Shown piece after piece: positions 24,411-34,374 of a stretch of 64,000 nt of DNA. How positions within the stretch are numbered: position 1 is the stretch's first letter; each line of letters opens with the position of its first letter. Made by a program: the position numbers and the translations under genes. The notes below the pieces were generated by a model, which was not told where the DNA came from, did not search any database, and saw nothing but the letters and a program-made list of their open reading frames with translations. Source of the DNA: Fasciola hepatica (lineage: Eukaryota; Platyhelminthes; Trematoda; Plagiorchiida; Fasciolidae); NCBI GenBank assembly GCA_948099385.1, contig CANUEZ040000151.1:6580001-6644000 (forward strand), in the 5' to 3' direction.

Positions 24411-25127
24411 CCGCCCACCAAAATCCTCCTGGATCCTTAGCAAAGTCAAAGGTTCGGTATAAAGGTACTGATTCTTCCTACCTGCCTAGGCCCTGCTGTC
24501 AGTGCGCGCGTCTAATGCTCGTCGTTGACGTTCTACTACTGGTCGCACCTAACTCATTGGCTACATAGACGTGAGGCTAGTCTACATCTTCCACAAGACC
24601 AAATGACCGATGGCGGGCGTGAAGGGTCACATAGATTTTGTCCTCGTAAGGGGCCGTCCGGTCCTGGATGTACGTGCTTGAGTGTGTGTGTGTGTGCGTG
24701 TGTGTGTGTGTGCGTGTGTGTGTGTGTGCCGGGGTAACAATGAAATCACAGGTATGACTACACATCAAAGGAGGACTTTCTGCAATGTCAACAAAAGACC
24801 GGGTGGCAAGAAAACGAATAAATGTAGCATGTATGTGTGACCTGAGCTCCGCTACGTCCACATATGCAAGGGGCATTCGGTAGCGTCAACAAAAGGCAAA
24901 CAAAGAACACTGTCACATGTATGATGGGTTTACGGGATGTAGAGTGCGTCGTGCCTGCGTGTATGTATCGGGATGTACAACGGGATCGCATTCATCACCA
25001 CATATCGGAAAGAACCTTCTGTAATGTCAACGAAAGGACCGCGAGCACCTTAACGTGTTTGACGGAGATTGTGTGGTATATATGGTGTTTCTTTATCCAC
25101 CTCGATTACTGGTGTGAAAAAGGTTTA
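24411..25127. other. BEL-3 3' noncoding region with GT tract and diverged tandem motif
   Basis: About 715 bp between the pol stop and the 3' LTR. It contains a GT/GC dinucleotide tract at about 24681-24729. It also holds three diverged copies of a motif built on CACAT...AATGTCAACAAAAG, at about 24761-24801, 24860-24900 and 24999-25040. No protein is predicted. Confidence 0.7.
24681..24729. repeat. (GT)n microsatellite
   Basis: Alternating GT with occasional GC (TGTGTGTGCGTGTGTG pattern) over about 49 bp. It lies inside the BEL-3 noncoding region. Confidence 0.95.
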
Positions 25128-27611
25128 CTAGGCCTCAGGGTTATCAGCTTCTCCGTCTTCGCTCTCGAGTAGGTTAATACTGCGTATGTCACGAATGAGC
25201 ACTCCGTTAGCTGTCTTCACCTTCACCGTTCTTATCATTTCGTCAGTGCTTTTGATGGTTTCCGTAACTACTCCCAAAGACCAAGCGCTGAAATGTGCGC
25301 GTTCGTCGGCGATCATAACCACGTCCCCAACTTTGAATGGTCTTGTTTTCGCCAGCCACTTCTGTCGAGTCTGCAAAGCCGGTAGGCACTCCCGTAGCCA
25401 TCGCCTCCAGAAGACCTTGGCCAGATAGTTCGCTTGCTTCCACCCGTGGAGGTAGCTCCCACGAAGGTTTACCGGCCCTTGGAAACCCTCGTTCGACCTT
25501 AACGTCAATAAGTCGTTCGGGGTGAGCGCCAGGTGGGTGGGGTCGCCGTTCAATACTGGAACCAGGGGGCGGTTGTTCAGGATTCGCTCCACCTCACTCA
25601 TGACGGTGTTCAGCGTCTCGTCGTCGGGCGGCTGCTGCTCCATGATTGACAGCAATATCCGTCTGGCGGACCGGATCATGCGTTCCCATATGCCGCCTCG
25701 GTGACTGGCCTGTGGGGGGTTGAAATGCCATCGTATGCCGTAGGCCACGGTTCGATCCTGCAGTTCGTCCCTGTTTATGTTCTTGTGCCAACGCTGCAAT
25801 TCCCGTTGAGCGCCCACAAAGTTCGACCCATTATCTGAGTATATATCGGCCGGTACGCCTCTTCGGTTGATAAATCTTTGCAAGGCCCGTAGAAACGAAT
25901 CGGTCGTCATCGAATGTGCGACTTCTAGGTGTACCGCACGTGATTTCATGCACGTCATGATACATCCGTATCGCTTTTCTAATCTTTTCCCGCACTTGAT
26001 CCACAAGGGCCCAAAATAGTCCAACCCGGTGTCACTGAACGGCCACCAGCCCGTAGTCACCCTGCATTCTGGTAGTGGGGCCATGAGTTGTTTGCCTGCT
26101 GTGGCATTGCGTCTCCTGCATTGCACACACCGTCGGATTACGCGTTTTACAGTCTCTCGTCCTCTCAACAACCAAAGACGCTTTCGGATGACGCTCGTCA
26201 CGTGACTTTCCCCGGCATGTCCCTCCATGGCGTGGACGTGTTGAATCATTAGCTCTACTACAGGTTGTCTCGCAGGCAGCAGTATGGGATACTTTGTGTT
26301 GAAGTTCAGGTGGGCGTTGGTCAGCCTACCATCCACCCGCAGCAGTCCGTTGATGAGTTTGGGGTTTAAACGCTTCAGCTCGCCTCTTGGAGATGGCATG
26401 TCTTCATTGGTCGGCCCCACTTCTTCCGCCCTCTTGAGTTCTCGGGCGAAAGCCTCGCGTTGTATCATTCTGAAAATATCGTACTCTGCCGCTTGTAGCT
26501 CATCGGGACCTATCGGGCCGACCGGTATCCGACCTGAGGGCCGTAGCCCTTTCATGACTGGTAAATTTCTCTTGAACCTGGTTAACCAAACTAGCGAACG
26601 AAGCGTCTTCATCCAGGAAGAAAACCTGACCAGTCGCGATAGAATGGACGACGCTTCGACGACGTTGGTTGCTATCACTACGCCTTTGATCTCCAGTTCC
26701 AATTCCGTAGGGAGTTTTAATTCGAACACGGGCCAGTCCTGTTTGGGCAATTGCAGGAAGTTTGGCCCTCTCGTCCACGTGTCCAGTTGCCTGAAATTGT
26801 TCGCACCTCGGGAGCACAGGTCGGCCGGATTATCGCCAGACCTGACATGACTCCACTGGTGCGTGGCTGATTCATCGTGGATAATCGTGAGCCGGTTAGC
26901 AACGAAAGTACTAAACCGGCTCCGGACGTTGTTGGTATAGTAAAGTACTATCGTAGAATCCGTCCAGAAGCTCACCGACCAAATGTAGAGATCGAAACAT
27001 CTCTTCACAGCTTGCACCACCCTGACTGCCAACACGGCTGCGCTGAGTTCAAGGCGTGGGATTGAGACCGACTTCAGTGGGGCAACGCGGGCTTTGGCGA
27101 ACAGGATCCTCGTGGTATATTGTCCATCTCCTGCGCACCATCGTCCGTACACCACAGCTCCATAACCGACTTCGGATGCATCGGAAAAGGCATGTAGTTC
27201 TCCAGTCCGTGTCGTATGGCCAGGGGTCAAACATCGTGGGATTCTTATGTCCCCTAATTTCTTCAAGGTGTTCAAAAATTCTTCCCAGTCCAGCTGGTCC
27301 CATTGGTCCAGTGCCTGGTCCCAATCAACTTTCTTACGGCACAGCCGCTGCAGCAAGATCCTCCGGGTAGCAGCCACGGTGAGACGAAACCGAGCGGGTC
27401 GAACAAACTTGAGACGGCAGATAGTATGCCACCACGGGTTATTGGCAGCTCGGGAACGTTCAGTTCGAAAACAAAATCGTCCGTTTCCGCGTCCCATTGT
27501 ATCCCTAAAGTGCGCTCGATGGGAAGTGGAGAGCCGTCCAAATCTCTTACCCTTTCGGCCTTTTCGTGATACGGGATGACCTTCAGCACTTCTGAAGCGT
27601 TCGACATCCAT
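25128..27611 (-). CDS. BEL-3 pol, downstream frame: RNase H and integrase
   Basis: Open to a stop at 25128. The meaningful part begins at the frameshift near 27355, where the upstream RT/connection frame continues into RRILLQRLCRKKVDWDQ. RNase H residues are seen in FSDASEVGYG (about 27165-27195), RLELSAAV (about 27040-27065) and FWTDSTIV (about 26950-26975). The integrase has HAMEGHAG (about 26210-26235) with CVQCRRR (about 26120) as the zinc finger. Its core motifs are DYFGPLW (about 26005-26025), YSDNGSNFVG (about 25815-25845) and GGIWERM (about 25680-25705). The C-terminal domain with VGDVVMIADE (about 25310-25340) is the DUF5641-type tail of Pao integrases. All catalytic positions look intact. 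Confidence 0.92.
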   Translation of the reverse strand: MDVERFRSAEGHPVSRKGRKGKRFGRLSTSHRAHFRDTMGRGNGRFCFRTERSRAANNPWWHTICRLKFVRPARFRLTVAATRRILLQRLCRKKVDWDQALDQWDQLDWEEFLNTLKKLGDIRIPRCLTPGHTTRTGELHAFSDASEVGYGAVVYGRWCAGDGQYTTRILFAKARVAPLKSVSIPRLELSAAVLAVRVVQAVKRCFDLYIWSVSFWTDSTIVLYYTNNVRSRFSTFVANRLTIIHDESATHQWSHVRSGDNPADLCSRGANNFRQLDTWTRGPNFLQLPKQDWPVFELKLPTELELEIKGVVIATNVVEASSILSRLVRFSSWMKTLRSLVWLTRFKRNLPVMKGLRPSGRIPVGPIGPDELQAAEYDIFRMIQREAFARELKRAEEVGPTNEDMPSPRGELKRLNPKLINGLLRVDGRLTNAHLNFNTKYPILLPARQPVVELMIQHVHAMEGHAGESHVTSVIRKRLWLLRGRETVKRVIRRCVQCRRRNATAGKQLMAPLPECRVTTGWWPFSDTGLDYFGPLWIKCGKRLEKRYGCIMTCMKSRAVHLEVAHSMTTDSFLRALQRFINRRGVPADIYSDNGSNFVGAQRELQRWHKNINRDELQDRTVAYGIRWHFNPPQASHRGGIWERMIRSARRILLSIMEQQPPDDETLNTVMSEVERILNNRPLVPVLNGDPTHLALTPNDLLTLRSNEGFQGPVNLRGSYLHGWKQANYLAKVFWRRWLRECLPALQTRQKWLAKTRPFKVGDVVMIADERAHFSAWSLGVVTETIKSTDEMIRTVKVKTANGVLIRDIRSINLLESEDGEADNPEA

Positions 27612-30322
27612 TTTGTTAGATGGAAGCCGCCCTCTTCCAGCAATCTCGTCAGACCCCTGAACTGCTCTAGAGCTGATTCCACATCATCGAATGACCCGAG
27701 GTAGTCGTCGACGTAGAAGTTCCTGCTGACGCTTTCTACCACCGTCCGATGTACTAGATCGCCATGTTTGTTCGCTGATTCTCGGAGGGCGTAGTTTGCA
27801 CAAAATGGTGACAATATGGCTCCGAAGGGGTGGACGGTCATCCTATAATTCACCACTGCGTTGTCCCGGTCGCTCCCTTCCCACCACAGGAAACGCAAAG
27901 CATCTCGTTCTCCTACCGGAATCTTCACCTGATGGAACATTTCCCTAATGTCAGCAGACAAAGCCACTTTACCCACTCTGAAACGGCACAGAACATCGAT
28001 CAGTGGTGTGGTCCAGTCGGGCCCCTGTAGTAGGCGATCGTTTAACGACTTGCCCTGGAACTTGGCCGCACAGTCGAAAACCACCCGCAGTTTATTGGGT
28101 TTCTTGGGGTTGATAACCGGATGGTGAGGCAGATACCAGATACCCCTTTTGCTGTCGGTGTTAACAGGCACCTTTTCAACGTAGCCGAGGGCCTCGTTTC
28201 GCTTCATCAAATCCGCGTATCGTTCCCACAGATTCTGGTCTCGAATGAAGCGTTCTTTTAGTCGTAGTAATCGTTGGAGAACATAATTTCTGTTGTCAGT
28301 CCACGGGTCGACCGGTTTGCGCCACGGGAGGGGAACCTCGAACTGTTTTTTGAGGCCTCTAGAGCCTTGCCGCACCGTTTGTAGAGCGAAGTGATCCTCT
28401 TGAGACAACGTCGGTCTTTCGTCTCCAATGTCATGAAACTCCTTTTCATACAGCCGTTGCAGATGATACTCTGTGCGGTCCGTTTCGGCGGATAAGTAAT
28501 TCACGGAACCGCGTACCCCTACTGGACCGTATAATATCCATCCCAGAGCCGTGCGTACGGCATAAGGTGCCTGGCGGTCGCCCACTCTTTGGTCAAGCAC
28601 CCAATGCGCCTCTGGCACGTCGCATCCGATGAGGAGATCCACCTCATCATCTTCCCAGTCTACAACGGTTACATCCTGCAGGTGGGGCCACCGAGTCAAG
28701 ATTGCGTCCACCGACCTTGGTGCTCGCATGGGGAGATCCGCTAACGTGAATGCCTCCGTTGGTTCAATTTCCTCGTTAGTGTCTAGAGAGATGAGTTGCA
28801 GCCTTAATCTACCGGCAGTCATTACCTGTGTTCCGCCCACCGTGCTCACTACCAACGACGTCGCACCTTTAGCCAGTTGGTGTTTGTCGGCAAACCGCTC
28901 TTTCACTAAAGTGGTGTCGGATCCACTATCAACGAAAGCCAACGCCTTGACTAACCCAGTCGGAGTCACTACGCCCACGGCCACTACGCCTAAACGTACC
29001 GGTTTACTGGCAGATTGTGAAGTTGAACAAATCACGCTGGGCTTGGCACTCGCCTCGGATATGGTTACTCTCGCCTGATGCAGCAGCCGATGGTGTCTGC
29101 CCGTGCAGCCCTCGTAACCACATCGATTCCTTGTTCTACAGGCTGCTGCCCGGTGCGTGGTGTTGAGACAGATGAAACATGCTCCTGCCATCCTCGCCAT
29201 TCCCCACCGTTCGTCTATTGTGGCGTTGCCGAACTTGGGGCATTCTGGTAGGCCATGGCTAGTACCACAGGATCTGCAATTTGGTTTCGCCGTAGCATCT
29301 CGTGAAATGACGTGTGTGTTGGTCCAAGGCTGGTACTTTGGATATTCCCGTACAGGGGTTTGGGCTTGGCTAGTACCGGGCTTGTTTGCTCGGTTGCTGT
29401 CCCGGATGAGTCGGCCAAATCTGCTGTCAGCTATCTTCGTTTGCCTGTCTAAGTATTCAGTCAGGTCTTCGAAGTTGGCTTCTCTGTCGCCTCGGCTTAT
29501 CCGTTCAGCTTCTTCTGCCCACCGACCCTGTAGTTCGGGAGAGAGGTGACGGACTATGCCTTCCAAAGTGTGCATGGCGTCTAGGTCAGCACTGTCACCT
29601 AAATGGTCGAGGGCTATTGAGCAGTTTTGCATCTTAATCACTAGCTCAGCCATGGTGTAGACGTCGCCCTTGGTTCTCTTTACCTCTACCATCACGCCCT
29701 CTATTAGGTTACGGGCTACTTTGAAAGGTTGGCCATACAGGTCCCTTAGGAGCTTCCTTGCCCTTGTGTAGCCTTGTTCTGGGTCGAGCATAGTGCACCC
29801 GTCAATAGCTTCAGTTGCTCGGCCTCGGCAGTAGTGAGTAAGGTAAAGAAGCCTTTGCCCAGGGTCGTTTACCTTGTTTTCAACGAACGTCTCGAACTGT
29901 TTGACAAACTTGCAGTATTGCTCAGCTCGCCCGTCGAAAACCGTTAACTCCACTCTAGGCAGATCGATCGATGGTGGTTTGTATTCGGCGACCGGCGTGG
30001 GGTTCCCTACCTTATTGCACTCTAACCTATCGGAAGTGTCGAAGTCACTGGTCTCATGCTCTCGCTGTTTCCGTGTACACTTCTCTGCTTCATGCGCCTG
30101 TAGTCTAGCCGAAAGTAACTGTTGCTCTAGTTCCAGTATTCTCAGCTTATATAAATCGACATCCTTACGATCAATATTGCTCTCATTAACACATGAACTA
30201 GCACTGACAGGACTAGGCGATCTAGCATTAACTAAAAAATCATATGTACCCAAAACCTCCCCAGAGACTTGCCGTATTACTTCCTGTCGGGATTCGACTG
30301 CCTTTGATCCTTTTCTTGGCAT
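27272..30322 (-). CDS. BEL-3 gag, protease and reverse transcriptase (upstream frame)
   Basis: I chose the ATG at 30322 (MPRKGSK) because the related BEL-2 gag starts the same way (MPRRG); the frame remains open upstream into the LTR. Domains in order: coiled-coil region; DUF1759-like gag with LPRVELTVFDG (about 29930-29965); zinc knuckles CRSCGTSH (about 29265) and CFICLNTTH (about 29165); a retropepsin-like active site FVDSGSDTT (about 28918-28945); RT with RVVFDCA (about 28065-28085) and the catalytic NFYVDDY (about 27702-27722). Reading diverges after the LLPGG codons near 27360, where one base appears lost. The frame then ends at 27272 in out-of-frame residues. Otherwise it is a full-length BEL/Pao gag-pol start. 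Confidence 0.92.
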   Translation of the reverse strand: MPRKGSKAVESRQEVIRQVSGEVLGTYDFLVNARSPSPVSASSCVNESNIDRKDVDLYKLRILELEQQLLSARLQAHEAEKCTRKQREHETSDFDTSDRLECNKVGNPTPVAEYKPPSIDLPRVELTVFDGRAEQYCKFVKQFETFVENKVNDPGQRLLYLTHYCRGRATEAIDGCTMLDPEQGYTRARKLLRDLYGQPFKVARNLIEGVMVEVKRTKGDVYTMAELVIKMQNCSIALDHLGDSADLDAMHTLEGIVRHLSPELQGRWAEEAERISRGDREANFEDLTEYLDRQTKIADSRFGRLIRDSNRANKPGTSQAQTPVREYPKYQPWTNTHVISRDATAKPNCRSCGTSHGLPECPKFGNATIDERWGMARMAGACFICLNTTHRAAACRTRNRCGYEGCTGRHHRLLHQARVTISEASAKPSVICSTSQSASKPVRLGVVAVGVVTPTGLVKALAFVDSGSDTTLVKERFADKHQLAKGATSLVVSTVGGTQVMTAGRLRLQLISLDTNEEIEPTEAFTLADLPMRAPRSVDAILTRWPHLQDVTVVDWEDDEVDLLIGCDVPEAHWVLDQRVGDRQAPYAVRTALGWILYGPVGVRGSVNYLSAETDRTEYHLQRLYEKEFHDIGDERPTLSQEDHFALQTVRQGSRGLKKQFEVPLPWRKPVDPWTDNRNYVLQRLLRLKERFIRDQNLWERYADLMKRNEALGYVEKVPVNTDSKRGIWYLPHHPVINPKKPNKLRVVFDCAAKFQGKSLNDRLLQGPDWTTPLIDVLCRFRVGKVALSADIREMFHQVKIPVGERDALRFLWWEGSDRDNAVVNYRMTVHPFGAILSPFCANYALRESANKHGDLVHRTVVESVSRNFYVDDYLGSFDDVESALEQFRGLTRLLEEGGFHLTKWMSNASEVLKVIPYHEKAERVRDLDGSPLPIERTLGIQWDAETDDFVFELNVPELPITRGGILSAVSSLFDPLGFVSPWLLPGGSCCSGCAVRKLIGTRHWTNGTSWTGKNF

Positions 30323-30364
30323 TTTGCGTGATTTTTCCTCGTTCCAAATAGATCTATTGAGTAT

Positions 30365-30744
30365 TGTTACGAACGTTTGAGCAATGCGTAGCCAAATTCG
30401 CAACGGATCCCGAAATCAGAAGGCGATTATCCGTGATAATTCTACGATACTAGATTATTAAAATAAACAATGACATAAACAATATACAAACCTCAATAAT
30501 ACGATCACAAAGACTCAACAACGAGAAACCGAATAGCAGCGTGTGAGCAGACAGCACGTGCGTCACGCAGGTCCTGAGCAAGGATGTGCCAAAATAGCGC
30601 TCTGGGCGCGAACAAACAACAATTGGTCCAGAAAAACAACCAGTTCGTAAAGACAAGTCAATAGTGTATGGAAATGAGTGATGTTGGGAAAAAAACACTG
30701 AATCGCGAGGGAAAAAGGGGGATTTTCCACGACCGGCTGTTACA
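30365..30744 (-). repeat. BEL-3 5' LTR
   Basis: Partner of 24031-24410. The leader inside it (minus-strand ATACTCAATAGATC) is followed within about 15 bp by TTGGAACGAGG, a possible primer-binding site. The target duplication AGGAG follows at 30745. Confidence 0.95.
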
Positions 30745-33700
30745 AGGAGTGGACACGGTTTTCAGTGGAGCTACCCTCGCCTTCGCGAATAGTATCTGGC
30801 TGTGCCGCCCACCATTTGCGTCTATCCAGCAGCCGTAAGCAACTAGCCCGTAGCCTATTTCTGATGCATCAGAAAATGAGTGGAGTTGGGCGTCGTTTGT
30901 GCACTTGATTCCTGTTGAGCATCTATGTATTTTGATCTCACCAAGTTGGTCCAGGCTGTGCAGCCAGTCGCGCCATCCCTTATCGTCTTCATCCTGGAGA
31001 GGTTCGTCCTAACCTGCCCCTCTCTGGCACAACGATTGTGGCAAGCACTTTCTCGGTAACACCCATGGCGAAACGAAACCTAGGGGGTCATGGAAGCTTG
31101 AGACTGATGATAGGATTCCTCTCCGTGTGACTGGTCGTTTGGGTAGGTCCAGGGTGAAAATGAATTCGTCACCTCTGGGTTACCACTGAAGACCAAGCGT
31201 GCGCTCGGTTTGTGAAGAAGATCCTAAAATCCCTCTCGCACACTCCGTTTTCTCGGACTTCGGGATAATATTGAGCACCTCTTGGCTGTTCGAAGTCCAT
31301 TTAGTGGGGTTGAATCCCCCGGCCTTTAGAGTGGCGATCAGTTCGGTCGTCGAAGGAACACAGAAAATCGTCCACGTAGAAGTGATCCATTGCTCCTCCT
31401 AGCAAGCTGCTGGTGCCGCCGAAATGCTTGAGGGTTTCCCGGAGGACAAAATTAGCACAGAAGGGAGATGATACCATCCGAAGGGGATGAAAGGTCAGCC
31501 TGTACTCGTCGGGTGCTCGATTTGCGTCGTTTTCAGGCTATCAGAGAAGACGAAAGTCGTCCTTATCTTTCCCGGGCATCTTCGCTTGTGGAAACATTTC
31601 CCGTATGTCCGCAGAGACGGCCACTTTTCCCTGCCGAAAACGACAAAAATCCTCGACTGGTGGTGTTGTCCAGGCTGAGCCCTGTAGTATATGGTCGTTC
31701 AGTGACACACCCTGATATTTCACGGCACAGTCGAAAACCACTCTGGCCTCCCCCAGTTTCTTTGGGTTCAAGACCTGGTGACGAGGTAGGTACTACCTCA
31801 AATTTGCCCCAATTACCGCCGTATCCACTCTTTCTACATAACCCAAGTCAATATTATTTTGCATGGCTCGCGTGTATTCTATCCTTAATTGTGGTTCTCG
31901 AATGAGCCTGGTTTTGAGGAGGTATAATCTTTCCAGAGCCATTTCTCGGCTGGTTGGCATCGGTTTCATGTTGGGTCTCCACGGGACAGGAACCTCGAAA
32001 CGATCTATTACATACTTGGCGTTCTCAGCTACCATTTTCAAAGCCGACCTATCTTCTCGTGATGGGGTATCTCTATCGATGACCGGGTCGGCAAATTCGG
32101 CGTTATACAGCTGTTGGAATGCCTGTTCAATGTCCGCCGTTTCCACCGAAGTGCTGTTGATTTGGATTAGTTTGCCGCATCTCCCATCTGTACTACCATA
32201 CAAAGTCCAGCCGAATAAAGTGCGTACCGCATAATGTGCTTTGCGGCTCCCTATTCTTTGATCCAGGACCCTATGCGCTTCTGGTATATCACAGCCGATC
32301 AGCAGATCAATTTCATCATTCTGCCACTCCTCGATCGTAACCCCGTCGAGATGCAGCCACTGAGTCAGAATCGACTGCACTGATTGAGGTGCTCTCATCG
32401 GCAGGTCCTTTATGGCGAATGCTTCTGGAGTTTCTGCTCTATCGTTGTTGACCAAGGGAACGAGTTGTAGTTGCAGTTCGGTCGACTGGATGACTTCGGT
32501 GCCACTCACTGTGCTCACTGCTAATGAAGATTGATTCCCTCTGACCCCATATCTCTCTGCGAACTCCTTCCTTACTAGCGTGGTATCCGAGCCACTGCCT
32601 ACGAAGGCCAACGCTCTTATAAACCCAACAGTGGTTTTTAAGCCAACTGCTATTACTCCCAGGCGAATGGACTAGTTACTGGAGCGAGACACTGATCAGA
32701 CCACACTTGGCTCCGGGGTTTCTTTGGCATTCAGTTTCTGGCATTTACGCAGTAGGTAATGGTGCTTCTCATGGCATCCATCCTGACTACGACTGGGTTT
32801 CGTTCGGCACACCGCTGCTCGATATGAATCGTGGAGACAGACGAAGCATGCGCCCAGTCTCTTAGCCATTTCCCCTCGTTCGTCAACGTCTACTTTGGGA
32901 AAGCGAGGACATTCCGCTAGGCGATGAGGCGCCCCACAAACTTTACACACCGGCAAGTTTTCACCCTCGCGAGATAATGCGTGTGTGTTCGCCCAAGGTT
33001 GGCTTCTACTTGGTTCTTTGGTCCAGCTTTGCGTCGTCGCAATCCTAGGTAATTTGCTCGTCTCGCGCACAAGTTGACCGAAACGACTGTTTCCTACACG
33101 GGCATGACAATCTATAAACTGCGTCAGGTCTCCGAAAGTGGTTTCTAGCCCAAATCTACTGATCCCTTCGGCTTCCTCGGCTCATCTACCCTGTAGTTCT
33201 GTGGGTAAACTGCACACTACGGACTCTAATGTGTGCAGTGCGTTTAAGTCTGATCGGTAATCTAGGTGATTCAATGCGATGCTGCAGTTCTGCATTTTTA
33301 TCACCAGGCTGGCTGGAGTGCCCGACTCGCATTTGGAGCTTTTTGCCTCTGATAGTACACCATGGATTAAATTCCGGGCGACTTTAAATGGTTGCCCAAA
33401 TAGGTTTTTCAGAATTTCACTTGCCCGAGTGTAAACTTATCAGGATCCAGCATCGAGCACCCGTCGATTGCTTCCCCGTCCCTTCCACGACAGTAATGCA
33501 GTAAATACAGGAATCTCTATCCTGGATTGGATACTCTCCTTTCCACAAAGTTCTCGTACTGTATAACGAACTTACAGTATTGTTCTGCGCTCCCATCGAA
33601 TGTGGGCAATTCCACTCTTGGTAAGTCAGTAGCGTGGGTTACGCCGGTACAAGTCGACTTTAATCGTTCTACGGAACTGCTAGGCTCAGTGGCCGTATGC

Positions 33701-33990
33701 TCTGTGGTCTCCAAAGTCACCTCTCGTTCCTGTCTCTGGGGTTGATCTTTCCTGGAAGATTCCGTTTTTTCCCCAGCCCGCCTAACCCGGGTTTCTAATT
33801 CAACTATTCTCAATCGATAGATATAATCACCTTTAATTTCTATGCAACTAGCTGAAGTACACGAAACTGCACTGACAGGACTAGCAGACCTAGCAAAGTC
33901 TAAGGAATCAGCAGCACCCAAAAATACCCCAGGGACTTGCCGGGTTACTTCCTGCCCAGCTTCGGTTTGTCTTTGTCCTCTTCTTGGCAT
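30745..33990 (-). pseudogene. BEL-2 gag, protease, RT and RNase H N-part, degenerate
   Basis: Gag starts at the ATG at 33990 (MPRRG). LPRVELPTFDG lies near 33600-33630. TAG replaces the Gln of a GQR motif near 33519, a one-base shift occurs near 33436, and TGA replaces Trp near 33183. Knuckles CKVCGAPH and CFVCLHDS lie at 33070-32696. A TGA and a TAG fall near 32695 and 32673. The protease reads FVGSGSDTT near 32596 (catalytic Asp to Gly). A TAG at 31793-31795 replaces a Trp before the RT. RT motifs are RVVFDCA (about 31730-31750) and HFYVDDF (about 31370-31390). Further stops occur near 31540 and 31320. RNase H is cut at 30745 by BEL-3. Confidence 0.87.
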
Positions 33991-34038
33991 CTCTGATTGA
34001 TTTCCTCCCGGTAATTCCAAGTTCAGTACTATCAAGGC

Positions 34039-34374
34039 TATTCCGACTGTCAGCAACGCGTAGCCAATTCAAAACAAATCCCAAAATCAGAACAACAATG
34101 ATTCGTAGTTTCTACAGCATTGGATTATCAAGCTTTATGCATATATAACGAGGACCAGAGCTCAACAAATGACAATGTCAGGTACCACCGTCACAGCAGT
34201 CCAAGTTCGAGTCAAAATTATGCCACTTCACATGAGCAAAATATAAACAAATGTTGAAGTGTAGTGGTTGATGCATGTTGTGTTTGTTTCAGGGTCAATA
34301 AAATAAAGAGGATAGTCTGGACAATACAAGCATATGACAATGGCTAGGGATGATTACCAAGCATGTACGTTACA
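34039..34374 (-). repeat. BEL-2 LTR copy D (5' LTR)
   Basis: 336 bp with the 39-bp deletion and GACAAT. The right flank AAGGGGTCTGTCC is LINE-B RT, identical to the flanks of copies A and B. The left side is the BEL-2 leader (minus-strand TTGATAGTACTGAACTTGG). Confidence 0.9.

Larger units (their letters stand above)
24031..30744 (-). mobile_element. BEL-3: complete, young BEL/Pao retrotransposon inside BEL-2
   Basis: Two 380-bp LTRs (24031-24410 and 30365-30744) read as identical. They start TGTTACG and end GTTACA on the plus strand. The flanks AGGAG (24026-24030) and AGGAG (30745-30749) form a 5-bp target duplication, usual for BEL/Pao. The polypurine tract GGTGGGCGG (minus sense) abuts the left LTR. 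The interior encodes one gag-pol on the minus strand with a single apparent frameshift. Insertion cuts the BEL-2 RNase H at a VSTPWLEL segment, and the host reading frame is continuous when the insert and one AGGAG are ignored. Confidence 0.95.
21040..34374 (-). mobile_element. BEL-2: BEL/Pao element, host to BEL-3
   Basis: A provirus-like span from LTR C (21040-21375) to LTR D (34039-34374). The interior order on the minus strand is gag, protease, RT, RNase H, [BEL-3 inserted at 24031-30744], rest of RNase H, integrase, 3' noncoding. A polypurine run (GGTGGGCGG on the minus strand) abuts LTR C. LTR C is bordered on its left by a duplicated gag instead of host DNA, so this is part of a tandem array sharing LTRs. 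Multiple stops make BEL-2 non-autonomous. Confidence 0.88.

Noticed and set aside
24681..25040. CRISPR-like repeat array
   Set aside because: The three motif copies are diverged, unevenly spaced and inside a eukaryotic LTR element.
27272..27611. Programmed ribosomal frameshift in BEL-3 between RT and RNase H
   Set aside because: BEL/Pao elements normally use one gag-pol frame, and the shift falls inside a conserved connection region without an obvious slippery heptamer; a one-base deletion or sequence error is simpler.
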